Source: an uncultured Coriobacteriaceae bacterium (GTDB taxonomy: Bacteria; Actinomycetota; Coriobacteriia; Coriobacteriales; Atopobiaceae). Taken from it: a DNA stretch of 64,000 nt. Made by a program: the position numbers and the translations under genes. The notes under the pieces were generated by a model. It searched no databases and was not told the DNA's origin. It saw only the letters and a program-made list of their open reading frames with translations. Positions 32,424-41,566 of this stretch are shown here, in pieces (position 1 is the first letter of the stretch; every line of letters begins with the position of its first letter). The DNA lies in NCBI GenBank assembly GCA_902778135.1, contig CACYWP010000013.1, positions 1-64,000 of the forward strand. Direction: 5' to 3'.

Positions 32424-33764
32424 TCACAGGCCGTTGTAGTAGCGCTTGCGCTCCCAGTCGGTGACGGTGGTGCAGTACTCGTCCCACTCGCGACGCTTGG
32501 CCGCGATGAGGTAGTTGAAGATGTGCTCGCCCAGCGTCTCGCGCATCAGCTCGCTCGCCTCGAAGCGCTCGATGGCCTCGCCCAGCGTGTGGGGAAGACG
32601 TGCGATGCCGCGATCGGAGGCCTCGCGCTCGGAGAGGTCCAGGTAGTTCCCACTCATCTCCTCGGGCAGCGCCAACCCCTCCTCGATGCCACGAACGCCG
32701 GCTCCGAGCGTGGCGGCGAGGGCCAGGTAGGGATTGGCCGTCGGATCGGGGTTGCGCAGCTCGACGCGCGTCGAGTTGTGCTTGCCGGGCTTGTGCGTGG
32801 GGATGCGCACCAGTGCGGAGCGGTTCTTGCGGCCCCACGTGGCGTACACCGGAACCTCGCCATTGTTGACCAGGCGCTTGTAGGAGTTGACGGTCGGATT
32901 GGTGACCAGGGCATACTCCGGCGCGTACTTCAGCAGGCCGGCGACGTAGTGCTGGGCCACGTCGGAGAGGTGCGCGGGATGGTATTCCTTGGGCGCCCAG
33001 AAGAGGTTCGTTCCCTCGTGGTCGAACAGCGACTGGTACAGGAACATGCCCGAGCCCGAGCACCCGGCCAGCGGCTTGGGCATGAAGGAGGCAAACATGT
33101 CGTTGGCGAAGGCCTCCTGGCGGATGACCAGGCGTGCGGTCATGATATTGTCCGCACAGCCGACCGCCTCGGTGTAGCGCAGCTCGACGGAGTTCTGCGA
33201 TGGGGCGTTGGAATGGAAGGAATACTCCACGGGGATGGACATGCGCTCCAGCATCAACGTCGTCTCGCGGCGCAGGTCGGTGGAGACGTCGGACGACGTC
33301 AGGTCGAAGTAGCCCGCGTCATCGAGCGGAATCGGGTCGATGTTGTCGCCGAAGTAGAAGTACTCGATCTTGGGACCGACGTTGAAGACATAGCCCTTCT
33401 CGTCCACCTTGCGGAACAGGGAGCGCAGGCAGGAGCGGGGGTCGCCGCCGAACGGCTCGCGCGAGGGCGTGCGCACGTCGCAGAACATGCGCGCGACGCC
33501 CTTCTCCTTGGGCCGCCACGGCAGGATGGTGAACGTGCTGGGGTCGGGGAAGGCCAGCATGTCGGACTCCTCCATCGGGGTGAAGCCCTCGATGGACGAA
33601 CCGTCGAAGCCTATGCCCTCCGTGAAGGCCTCCTCGAGCTCCTCCGACGAGATGGAGAACGACTTGAGGTTGCCGAGGACATCGGTGAACCAGAGCCGTA
33701 TGAAGCGGATGTCACGCTTCTCCACCGTACGCAGGACAAAATCGATCTCGTGGTCGCCGCTCAT
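32424..33764 (-). CDS. glnA: Glutamine synthetase type I (alpha form)
   Basis: This is the standard ammonia-assimilating enzyme, 446 residues. Motifs include GFDGSSIEGF near residue 60, KIEYFYFG, a catalytic-loop region SGMFLYQSLFD, and NPTVNSYKRLV with RSALVRIP. The adenylylation-site insert of GSI-beta enzymes is not apparent, so it fits the feedback-regulated GSI-alpha class of Gram-positives. GGGGGAG lies upstream of ATG 33764; open codons above are non-coding. A GSIII gene in the same window gives the cell two unrelated glutamine synthetases. Confidence 0.96.
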   Translation of the reverse strand: MSGDHEIDFVLRTVEKRDIRFIRLWFTDVLGNLKSFSISSEELEEAFTEGIGFDGSSIEGFTPMEESDMLAFPDPSTFTILPWRPKEKGVARMFCDVRTPSREPFGGDPRSCLRSLFRKVDEKGYVFNVGPKIEYFYFGDNIDPIPLDDAGYFDLTSSDVSTDLRRETTLMLERMSIPVEYSFHSNAPSQNSVELRYTEAVGCADNIMTARLVIRQEAFANDMFASFMPKPLAGCSGSGMFLYQSLFDHEGTNLFWAPKEYHPAHLSDVAQHYVAGLLKYAPEYALVTNPTVNSYKRLVNNGEVPVYATWGRKNRSALVRIPTHKPGKHNSTRVELRNPDPTANPYLALAATLGAGVRGIEEGLALPEEMSGNYLDLSEREASDRGIARLPHTLGEAIERFEASELMRETLGEHIFNYLIAAKRREWDEYCTTVTDWERKRYYNGL

Positions 33765-34105
33765 GTGACAATCTCCCCCTCTTCCGACGCTCCGCGCCGC
33801 GTGTTGGCATGCGCTCATAAGGTTAGCAATAATTGAACGCGGTTCACGTTTCGCATCTGTTACCCCTTGCGGGCGGAAGGGAATGGGCTTCTGCGGGACG
33901 TGCCAGAGGGGTGTTCGCCTTGCCGTTGGAGTGGCCTGGACCAGAGGGGTGTATGCACTGGAAATGTGGCCGACAGTGCCAAAGACCGAAACATAGGCCT
34001 TGTCGGCTGAATGGTCGCAAGATGGGTTGCCGTTTGGGCAACGAAGTGGATTAGAATTGGCGCAAGTACGTGTATTCGTGTTCGAACTGCGAGAAAGGAC
34101 CATCC

Positions 34106-34873
34106 ATGGCCGAAGACAACCTGATGCATCTCGTTATCATCCGTCACGGCGAGAGCGAGTGGAACAAGGCCAACCTGTTCACCGGTTGGACCGATGTCGA
34201 CCTCTCCGAGGCAGGCATCCAGGAGGCTCTCGATGGTGGCAAGGCCCTGAAGGAGGCCGGCTACGACTTCGACATCTGCTACACCAGCTACCTCAAGCGT
34301 GCCATCCACACCCTGAACAACGTCCTGTTCGCCATGGACCGCGAGTGGCTGCCCGTCATCAAGAGCTGGAAGCTCAACGAGCGTCACTATGGCGCCCTTC
34401 AGGGCATGAACAAGGCCGAGACCGCTGCCAAGTACGGTGACGAGCAGGTCAAGATCTGGCGTCGTTCCTTCGACATCCCCGCCAAGGCCCTCGAGCCGGG
34501 CGACGAGCGCTGCGCCCAGATCGCGGAGGAGTACCGCGACGTCGCCATGAAGGACCAGCTCCCCTACACCGAGTGCCTGAAGGACTGCATCGCCCGCGCA
34601 TGGCCGTACTTCCAGGATGAGATCGCCCCGCAGCTCAAGGCTGGCAAGCGCGTCCTCATCGCCGCCCACGGCAACAGCCTGCGCTCGCTCGTCATGATGT
34701 TCGACAAGCTTACCCCGGAGGAGATCCTCGAGGTCAACATCCCGACCGCCGTGCCGCTGTCCTACACCTTCGACCAGGACTGGAACGTCGTCGACAAGCA
34801 CTACATCGGCGACCCCGATGTCATCGCCGCCAAGATCGATGCCGTCGCCAACCAGGGCAAGGCCAAGAAGTAA
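34106..34873 (+). CDS. gpmA: 2,3-bisphosphoglycerate-dependent phosphoglycerate mutase
   Basis: This glycolytic enzyme interconverts 3- and 2-phosphoglycerate through a phospho-histidine. Motifs are [10 protein letters not shown] (catalytic His near residue 13), [21 protein letters not shown] (catalytic Glu) and [11 protein letters not shown] (second His). The length of 255 residues is normal. AAAGGA precedes ATG 34106. A strong terminator follows, so it is a single-gene unit. Enolase, the next enzyme in glycolysis, lies at 55-57 kb. Confidence 0.97.
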   Translation: MAEDNLMHLVIIRHGESEWNKANLFTGWTDVDLSEAGIQEALDGGKALKEAGYDFDICYTSYLKRAIHTLNNVLFAMDREWLPVIKSWKLNERHYGALQGMNKAETAAKYGDEQVKIWRRSFDIPAKALEPGDERCAQIAEEYRDVAMKDQLPYTECLKDCIARAWPYFQDEIAPQLKAGKRVLIAAHGNSLRSLVMMFDKLTPEEILEVNIPTAVPLSYTFDQDWNVVDKHYIGDPDVIAAKIDAVANQGKAKK

Positions 34874-34901
34874 CTGCCGATTTGCGCAGATTTGCCTGAT
34901 G

Positions 34902-34936
34902 AAGGTGCCCGTCCCCCGTGGGGCGGGCACCTTTTT
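34902..34936 (+). terminator. Intrinsic terminator of gpmA
   Basis: Stem AAGGTGCCCG pairs with CGGGCACCTT around an inner CCCC/GGGG helix, and T5 completes the structure. This is a textbook Rho-independent terminator, 28 bases after the stop. Confidence 0.92.
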
Positions 34937-34961
34937 GTGCGGGAGCGCGTGGACGAGGGGC

Positions 34962-35597
34962 TTACATCCAGCCGGGCGCGTCGTCTGTGCGGTCACGCAC
35001 CTGCCAGTAGAGGTCGGCGCCATCGTAGCAGCTAAGCAAATCGAGGAACTGTTCGCCCGAGAAACGTTGTCCGTCGATGATGACGCCGGGGCGGCCGTCC
35101 TCGTCGCATTCGATGCGCGCAACGCCAGCGTCCCGCGCCCAGAGCGTCTGGCCCGAACGGAAGGCGTTCGTCTCCCCTACCTGGCCTGCTGACAAGGTGC
35201 GCACGTCCACACTCGCCTGCCCCACCATGCGCTGGACCTTGACCGCCAACGCGTCGAGCGCCTGCTCCTGGGTCATGGCATCCATGTCGGCGATGATGCT
35301 GACGCTGCGGCCCTCGTAGCCCCATCGCCGGCGCGGGTCGTCGTCGGGCACGAGCTCGACGGCCGTCCACTCGGATCGCGTGCCCATCGAGAAGCGCTCG
35401 ACGGAGAACTCCACGGCGTGGCCTTGTGGGTCGAGCGCCAGGATCTGGTAGGAGTCGTTGGTGGGGCTGGGAACGTCCGCGAGATAGTCGGAGAGGCGAT
35501 TGTAGCAATCGAGGCAATAGGCGAGCTTGCCCATGTGGATCCGCGCGGGCGCGCCGCAAACGGAGCAATAGTTGCCATACAGTGCCCGAACGTCCAT
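34962..35597 (-). CDS. Zinc-ribbon protein of unknown function
   Basis: The 211-residue protein opens with a four-cysteine zinc ribbon (YCSVCGAPARIHMGKLAYCLDCYNR, ~residues 10-35). Two mixed alpha/beta regions follow: YQILALDPQGHAVEFSVERF, and GVARIECDEDGRPGVIIDGQRFSGEQFLDLL near the end. There is no membrane segment. AAAGGAGG six bases before ATG 35597 is an ideal ribosome site, so expression is likely. I do not recognise an assigned function. The 72-bp repeat element lies just upstream. Confidence 0.75.
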   Translation of the reverse strand: MDVRALYGNYCSVCGAPARIHMGKLAYCLDCYNRLSDYLADVPSPTNDSYQILALDPQGHAVEFSVERFSMGTRSEWTAVELVPDDDPRRRWGYEGRSVSIIADMDAMTQEQALDALAVKVQRMVGQASVDVRTLSAGQVGETNAFRSGQTLWARDAGVARIECDEDGRPGVIIDGQRFSGEQFLDLLSCYDGADLYWQVRDRTDDAPGWM

Positions 35598-35642
35598 GAT
35601 GCCTCCTTTGTCCGAGGCAAAGGATAACGCAAGGTGGCATGG

Positions 35643-35744
35643 GCGGTGCGGCTGCGAGCGATACGCGCTGGTGACGCGAAAGGCGGCCGGTACGGGCAGT
35701 TTCGCGTCGTTCGTGCGGTGCGGTCGTAAGAGCAACGTACCGAT
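35643..35744. repeat. 72-bp palindromic repeat family, single unit
   Basis: A 36-base hairpin unit (35673-35708) begins GACGCGAAA and ends TTTCGCGTC, giving a perfect 9-bp stem. Flanks on both sides match the spacer of the arrays at 51.6 kb: GCGGTGCGGCTGCGAGCGAT before it and GTGCGGTGCGGTCGTAAGAG after it. No coding potential. Confidence 0.8.
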
Positions 35745-35876
35745 GATTAGCGGAAAGAAAAAGGATAGATAACCAGAAAGCGGGAAGAGACGTCGCCTCG
35801 CCCCTCCCCGCTTATGACATCCGTGCTGTGGCAGTCCGGAATGATATGGATTGCACGGATAGTCAACACATCGTTG

Positions 35877-36350
35877 GGCAGCCCCCTACGCCTGTGCGCC
35901 GCCACACTGGGCGATGATCTCGTCCGAGAGCTCGAGGGTATGGTCTCTGTAGTTAACCTCAGGCTTTCTTCGCCGTTGACAACCCACTTCTCCAGGCCAC
36001 CTTACAGAACGCGGATATTCCTGGACAGGAGGCTAAGAACCTCCCCGGTCGCCCTACCGAAACCGCAGCCCTTATATTCAAACCGTCTCTATGATTTCGC
36101 CGCTCTCTCTTTCGCCGATTCTTCACCAGTGCCCATGGCTCCCCTGCCAATCGAAACGCATGTCCTGTGCCATGTGGCCCTTGGCCACCTGCTGCAGGCG
36201 TGCGCCGCAGTTGATCTTGCCGTAGACGCAACTCAGCGCGCACTAGGCGGCGGGCTGGCCGCTCTGAGATTACCGGGAGAACAAGTCGCTGACGTCCTAT
36301 TCCATCGCGGAGTACGACCCACAGGCCACCTAGCTGGGACTTGCCAACGA
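35877..36350 (-). pseudogene. Possible decayed gene remnants
   Basis: The 755-base stretch between two genes shows protein-like pieces in shifting minus-strand frames broken by stops. Examples are GARLQQVAKGHMAQDMRFDW (36155-36215 area), ATGEVLSLLSRNIRVL then GGLEKWVVNGEE (36000-36055), and NYRDHTLELSDEIIAQCGGAQA just before a TAG near 35893. They do not join in one frame. I cannot name the source. It may be one or two decayed genes at the edge of the polysaccharide locus, or chance. Confidence 0.3.
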
Positions 36351-36354
36351 TGGT

Positions 36355-37572
36355 TTAGGAGCGGGTAAATTTTTCCTGCATGGCGAGCTTGACAGTTTTT
36401 ACAGCCTTACTTACTTTTGGGCCTATCAAAGATTTGATTCTTCGCTTGAGAATCCCTTTCGCAAAATAGCATCCTAGGAGAGAGTTGAAGTCGTTGCTGT
36501 CAATCGATGCAAGGATTGTGTCTCTTAGTTCCGGCCTCTTTGCAGGACGAACGAGCGCACCGTTTGCCGGCAGTGCCTCTGCCACATCAATGGGTGTAAT
36601 ACTAAGCGTTTTTTCTAACAATGGCAGGAGTGACTTCGCGCGTGTTCCTGTCACCGCCATGAGGGATACCCCGAGTCTCCTCTCGCGCACAGGCATGCGA
36701 TTGTCGCCCAAACCCCAGAAGTCGCCAGCCGTGAAGTCGGACTGGCGGCGGACAGCGCAGTACCTGCACCGATAGCACGACTCCCTTAGGTACAGGCTTC
36801 GGATGTATCCGTACATGAAGGCGTCGTTCCTATCGCGCAGCTCCTCGACGCCGCCCTGTCCCGTCACCGAGAGGACCGCGTGGGAGCTGTCCTCCCAGCC
36901 CCATCTCCCTCCCTTGTCCCTGAACCTGATACCTGCCACAACCTTCCCGAGCCTGCGCTCCTGACTCCGCCGGTACGCGTCCACAACCCGTCTGCTCGTC
37001 ACGCCGTGGCAGAGCACCTCCATGGTGACGAGGTCGGGGCTGTCGCCCAGCTTCCCGAAATAAGAGCGCAACCCCGCCAGCTGACAGGGGGTTCCGGTGA
37101 ACAGGACGCGACGGTGCTGCAGCAGGCAGGCTCTCGCCTCCTCGTAGGACTCCCACGCCAACGACTGGCTGTACTTTGACAGCCTCATCGGCTCGATCCC
37201 TGCGAGGTCCTCGGCCCGCGCGTGGCGCACCTCGCCGGACACGTCCTCGCGCACGGCGCCGAAGACGACTCCGCCGTCGGACAGCACGAGCTCAGCAAGT
37301 GCATCAAACACCCCGCCCGAGCTGCAGCGCTTTAGGATATTAGGATCGCGGTGTTGCGCCATATAGTATTCGGAGTCCTCTTGGGCCTCGCCCGGCATAA
37401 CGTTTGCCGGACACGCCCTCGCACACCTCCCGCACGAAACGCAGGTGCCCTCTTCGATGACGGGGTAGAGGAAGCCCTCGCTGTCCTCCACCATGGAGAT
37501 GCAGCCCACCGGGCACACGACGAAGCAGCAGCCGCAGCCCGTGCACCCTAGCCTGGCAGTGATCTCACGCAT
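36355..37572 (-). CDS. FrhB-domain/ferredoxin protein of polysaccharide locus
   Basis: The 405-residue protein has two 4Fe-4S ferredoxin motifs at the N-terminus (CTGCGCCFVVCPVGC and CVSCGRCARACPANV) followed by a coenzyme F420 hydrogenase/dehydrogenase beta-type domain (KRCSSGGVFDALAELVL, FTGTPCQLAGLRSYFGK, MEVLCHGVTS). A further cysteine cluster is CYRCRYC. Genes of this type recur beside polysaccharide pyruvyl transferases, as here, and are presumed redox partners in sugar modification. AAAGGAT lies before ATG 37572. It is the last gene of the long operon. Confidence 0.85.
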   Translation of the reverse strand: MREITARLGCTGCGCCFVVCPVGCISMVEDSEGFLYPVIEEGTCVSCGRCARACPANVMPGEAQEDSEYYMAQHRDPNILKRCSSGGVFDALAELVLSDGGVVFGAVREDVSGEVRHARAEDLAGIEPMRLSKYSQSLAWESYEEARACLLQHRRVLFTGTPCQLAGLRSYFGKLGDSPDLVTMEVLCHGVTSRRVVDAYRRSQERRLGKVVAGIRFRDKGGRWGWEDSSHAVLSVTGQGGVEELRDRNDAFMYGYIRSLYLRESCYRCRYCAVRRQSDFTAGDFWGLGDNRMPVRERRLGVSLMAVTGTRAKSLLPLLEKTLSITPIDVAEALPANGALVRPAKRPELRDTILASIDSNDFNSLLGCYFAKGILKRRIKSLIGPKVSKAVKTVKLAMQEKFTRS

Positions 37573-37624
37573 GGGGGACCATCCTTTCGAGGAAAAGCGG
37601 GATAAGGCGGTATCGAGCGGCCTG

Positions 37625-39067
37625 CTACTTGCCCATCGGGGAGCATGCGTACGACATCGCCCTGTCGCGGTTGAGGACTGCCGCGAGGACCGCCGCGAGC
37701 AGGAGGCCGTAGCGGACCAGCGGGTGCGCGTAGGTGGGAACGAAGAGCAGCCCCACCACGACGAAGGCGCCGCCGATGGCCATGAGCGCTCGCATGTCGT
37801 ACGGCCGTGCCCCATCGAGGTGCTCGTCGCACACGCGGTTCACGTAGAACATGTGTATGAGCGCGTTCACCACCGAGCACGCGAGGGTCGTGTAACCCGC
37901 CGCCACGTAGCCGAATCGCGGGATGCACACGAGGTTGAGGCCAACATTGGCGAGCGCGCTCACCAGCGTCGCCGTTGTCGTATAGGCCCTCTTCTCGAAG
38001 TAGAACTCGAAAGGCGCGAGGCAGAGGTACAGGTACGCGAAGACGCCGTTGACCGCGACGGGCACGATGACATAGATGGCCTCGTAGTACTCCGGCGGGG
38101 CGAAGACGGCGACCAGCTCCGGCGCGACCGCGATCAGTGCGAGGTTCATGGCGCCGACGACAGCTATGGACGGGTAGACCACGCGGCGCACCGCGCCCTC
38201 CTCTCCAGCACGGATGCGCTGGTATATCCAAGGACTCACGGCCTTGTTGAGGGCGTCGTTGACCATGTTCATGAGCTGGCCGATGGAGTAGGCCAGGCTG
38301 TAGATGCCGGCGGCCGACTCCCCGATCATACGCTGCACCATGATGCGGTCGGAGCTGGCGAGCACGACGGTGGAAAGATAGTGCGGCACGAGCGGGAGGT
38401 TGAAGAGCACCGCATAGCGCCAGAACTCGCCCGAGTAGAACCTCCTGCCCCTCGCCATCTGCACCACGAAGAAGCCCGTGTAGCAGGCAAGCTCGACGGC
38501 GGCGAGCCCCACTATCCTCGCGGTGACCCTGTCCTCGGCGTAAATCACCAGCAGTATGCCCACGGTGGGTTTCAGGACCGAGGTAAGCAAGGTGACCGCT
38601 ACGAGCAACCGATACCTGAAGCGGTTGCGCTGCTCAGTCATCCAGAAAGTGAACGCCGCGGTGGACCACACCATAACGAGCATCGAGAGCATCTGTATCG
38701 TGGTGAGTTGGAACAGTTCGTTCCAGAACTCTTTGGACAGCGTATAGACACCGGCCCATGCCAGGCAGAGAACCAGCGTGAGCCCCTGGAGAGTCGACGA
38801 GAACTCTCGCTCCCGCTCCTCGAACTTGACCAGCCCCACTAGGTATACGCTGGAGCTGAGGTTGAGCGTGATGATGACTGAGACAATAGAGTACCACGAG
38901 TTGAAGACGTTGAACTTGCCGTACTCTGGGGTCGTCATAAGCCGCGTGAATATGGGCGTCGTGATGACCGATATGCCCTTTTGCATGACAGAGCAGAACA
39001 GGAACCAGAACGACGCCCTCACCTGTGGGGAGAGGGACCGATATTTGTCCCTCAGTCTACTCAACAT
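37625..39067 (-). CDS. Wzx-like polysaccharide flippase
   Basis: The 480-residue membrane protein with 12-14 helices belongs to the MOP superfamily polysaccharide translocases. Typical features are VMQKGISVITTPIFTRLMTTPEYGKFNVFNSW at the start and NLPLVPHYLSTVVLASSDRIMVQRMIG centrally. It would flip the lipid-linked repeat unit to the outer face. ATG 39067 gives an 11-base overlap with the upstream gene; an in-frame ATG at 39103 has no ribosome site. Confidence 0.88.
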   Translation of the reverse strand: MLSRLRDKYRSLSPQVRASFWFLFCSVMQKGISVITTPIFTRLMTTPEYGKFNVFNSWYSIVSVIITLNLSSSVYLVGLVKFEEREREFSSTLQGLTLVLCLAWAGVYTLSKEFWNELFQLTTIQMLSMLVMVWSTAAFTFWMTEQRNRFRYRLLVAVTLLTSVLKPTVGILLVIYAEDRVTARIVGLAAVELACYTGFFVVQMARGRRFYSGEFWRYAVLFNLPLVPHYLSTVVLASSDRIMVQRMIGESAAGIYSLAYSIGQLMNMVNDALNKAVSPWIYQRIRAGEEGAVRRVVYPSIAVVGAMNLALIAVAPELVAVFAPPEYYEAIYVIVPVAVNGVFAYLYLCLAPFEFYFEKRAYTTTATLVSALANVGLNLVCIPRFGYVAAGYTTLACSVVNALIHMFYVNRVCDEHLDGARPYDMRALMAIGGAFVVVGLLFVPTYAHPLVRYGLLLAAVLAAVLNRDRAMSYACSPMGK

Positions 39068-40208
39068 CTCGGCCACCACATTGCCCACAAGTCTCCAACG
39101 CATTTTGTAGGAACGCGACTGAACTGTCACGGTCCTCGGCAAGGCGGGCAAGTGCCGTTGTATAGTCGGTCTCAGGCTGCCGCACGAACATCGACTCGTC
39201 CGTCACCACACGATCCTCGAGACCGTACCTCCCAAGGAAGTCATCGTACTTGCTGTCCTCGGCCTTTCGTGCACGGCGCAGGAGATAAAACTCCTTCTCA
39301 TATTGTAGCGAGAATGCACATGCATGAAAGGAGTCCGTAACTACCATCGTGGCGTGCTTTATAAGCCAAACGAATTCGTATGGTGTGGCATCCAAAACAA
39401 CATCATATGGCTGCTCCTCGTCGTTCTCATGCATAGGCAACACCACTGTCTGTAATCTTGTTGCATCATCAACGAGTCGTACGTAATCCCAGTAACGCGA
39501 ATCATCCATAACGAAATAGCAGAGGACATAGCCTTGATTGCTGATTGGCACAGAGAGCTCCGCACGATTAGCAAACTCATCCCAGCACATTGTAGTAAGC
39601 AGCAACGTGGGGTCCACATTGCGAGAAATCGTCCTTCCTGCAATGGGTTCTAGCAATCTTTTTACAGCATCCTCGCGCACACCTACGCCCGAGTAGCGGG
39701 AAAGGAGCTTACGTATAGCACCATGATAGAGTCGTGGAATCTCCTGAGCTCCGATGCTTGGCGAATAGGAAAAACAGGGCAACCCTTCAACGACAGCAAA
39801 ATCGAGATAATACTTTGAGGGAAAACCCTGCATAGGGTTCCAAACGATATCGCTACCCACTACAAAGATGGGATTACGTGCAACAGCCTCACGCCAGCTT
39901 CTAGCATCAAAGAATGATTCCTTACGAAAGCATTCCGACAGAGAGGCATCGAGCCTTGCCTGCCGTACGGCGCTCGGCATGTAAGACGACGGCTGATAAA
40001 ACTTTCTACGCCGTCTCCCATGGAGCTTGTTGTAAACCCTTGCCAGCAACAGACTTGGGTGACGAATAAAGCTGCGTGCCACTTTGAATTCGTCAAGCAT
40101 CCTTACATTGTATCCAAGATGCTCTAAATACTGGGCCAGTGCGTATGCTTGAAGGCGCGAACCGTAATTAGCGCTCTTAAAGTAAGTAACAATATAGAGA
40201 TCTCTCAT
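39057..40208 (-). CDS. Polysaccharide pyruvyl transferase family protein
   Basis: The 383-residue protein fits PF04230. It opens YIVTYFKSANYGSRLQAYAL, has FVVGSDIVWNPM centrally and WLIKHATMVVTDSFHACAFS near the end. Members transfer pyruvate ketals or related groups to sugars of surface polymers. A Cys-x2-Cys pair close to the C-terminus (ETCGQCGG) is unusual. Its ATG overlaps the upstream stop (ATGA), so the two are coupled. Codon use here is more AT-rich than in the flanking genes. Confidence 0.85.
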   Translation of the reverse strand: MRDLYIVTYFKSANYGSRLQAYALAQYLEHLGYNVRMLDEFKVARSFIRHPSLLLARVYNKLHGRRRRKFYQPSSYMPSAVRQARLDASLSECFRKESFFDARSWREAVARNPIFVVGSDIVWNPMQGFPSKYYLDFAVVEGLPCFSYSPSIGAQEIPRLYHGAIRKLLSRYSGVGVREDAVKRLLEPIAGRTISRNVDPTLLLTTMCWDEFANRAELSVPISNQGYVLCYFVMDDSRYWDYVRLVDDATRLQTVVLPMHENDEEQPYDVVLDATPYEFVWLIKHATMVVTDSFHACAFSLQYEKEFYLLRRARKAEDSKYDDFLGRYGLEDRVVTDESMFVRQPETDYTTALARLAEDRDSSVAFLQNALETCGQCGGRDVE

Positions 40209-41506
40209 ACGCTATCTCCCGTATGATTGTCTATATACTTAAATTGGAAATCTCGTTTCATTTCTCTTTGATCGATGTGAAACCCCTCAAGCACATCAGA
40301 AAGACCAACACCTATTAGGAGGAGAAAGGGATTGTAAAACAAATTCATCATGAGATTGTCAACCATGCCATGCAGGGCCAACCCGATAAGAACTGCAGAT
40401 AGTCGATAGTCACACCGTTCATATGCATTCAGCGAGAGGGCCGTCATCCCTGCTATGTAAGCAGTGAACATTATGAGACCCCCTTCAAGCAATATCCTTA
40501 CATACAGACAGTCAATATAGAAGTACTCGCCTGAAACCCTCTCCCCCAGCACGTTCAGGCCGTTGCCAACAATATCGCCACCCATGGCTGTACCAAATAG
40601 GGAAAGTCCGTAGCGTTCCAAGGCCCGCTTGCCAAAAAGAAGCCGCGAACTCAGCGCCTGGTTCAATGCAAACATATAATTGTTGGATGGTTCGTAAAGG
40701 AAGGTGAGCACGATAGATACGAGTGCGCATGCAATGAAGCTTAGGCATGATACGATGCAGAACCAGCGCTGCGAAAACAATCTCCCACGCGATAAATGCT
40801 GAAAACCAATCAAAATGAGTACAAAGATTCCAAGGTAAAACGACAGACGGCTATCTGTCGCAAGATAGAGCCTGTAGCTCGTAAAACCAAGAAGCATCAT
40901 GCTGATTAGATATGCTCGCCTACTCGACAGGTATGCCAAGGAGCAGACGACCCCAAAGAAGGCCGCCGAAGGATAGAGGGCATATCTAAATCCCAGATAC
41001 GACCTCTCTCTGCCTCCAATTACAACTTGATGGTAGTTTGCTATGATACCTAGATATGATGAAGCTATAACGAAAGCCACACTCGCTGCGATAGTGGCAC
41101 TTGAAACCAGCAACAATGTCCTCGGACTTCTATTGCGAGCACCCCAGATGAACAGAAAAGCATCAACGTGTGTCCTCTGTCCTATATGCCATGCGATGAG
41201 TGCAAGGAGAATACAAATGCCAGTCGAAGCAAGAGAACGAATGGTAACCCTCATCCTGCTTAACTCGCTGAAGGCAATCAACACCAGGCAGGTTAAGCGA
41301 AGATACCTTACGAACCCCATCATCTGCAGCGCATAGAAAGACATATTGATAACATTGACCGCAGTCCAGATTGCAAGAGAGAGGTAATAGATGAAGTCAG
41401 AAACTGTAATCCTAGACAAAAAAACGTATAATGAGTCATGGCTAGTGTGATAGGTCGATAAACTAATTCGCCCATCATCGCAATATGATGCTGTATATTT
41501 CGTCAA
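40205..41506 (-). CDS. Wzy-like polysaccharide polymerase
   Basis: The 433-residue hydrophobic protein has about ten to twelve membrane segments and a larger loop (LFGKRALERYGLSLFGTAMGGDIVGNG...YFYIDCLYVRILLEGG). This pattern is typical of O-antigen/capsule Wzy polymerases, whose sequences are poorly conserved. It would join repeat units on the outer face. The region is clearly AT-rich for this genome, suggesting import by transfer. No strong ribosome site is evident before the start. Confidence 0.75.
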   Translation of the reverse strand: MTKYTASYCDDGRISLSTYHTSHDSLYVFLSRITVSDFIYYLSLAIWTAVNVINMSFYALQMMGFVRYLRLTCLVLIAFSELSRMRVTIRSLASTGICILLALIAWHIGQRTHVDAFLFIWGARNRSPRTLLLVSSATIAASVAFVIASSYLGIIANYHQVVIGGRERSYLGFRYALYPSAAFFGVVCSLAYLSSRRAYLISMMLLGFTSYRLYLATDSRLSFYLGIFVLILIGFQHLSRGRLFSQRWFCIVSCLSFIACALVSIVLTFLYEPSNNYMFALNQALSSRLLFGKRALERYGLSLFGTAMGGDIVGNGLNVLGERVSGEYFYIDCLYVRILLEGGLIMFTAYIAGMTALSLNAYERCDYRLSAVLIGLALHGMVDNLMMNLFYNPFLLLIGVGLSDVLEGFHIDQREMKRDFQFKYIDNHTGDSV

Positions 41507-41566
41507 CTATTCCTCCGCAATCAAACTCCTATAATCGCTTTGGCGTTATGTAATCGCATCTAGCCT

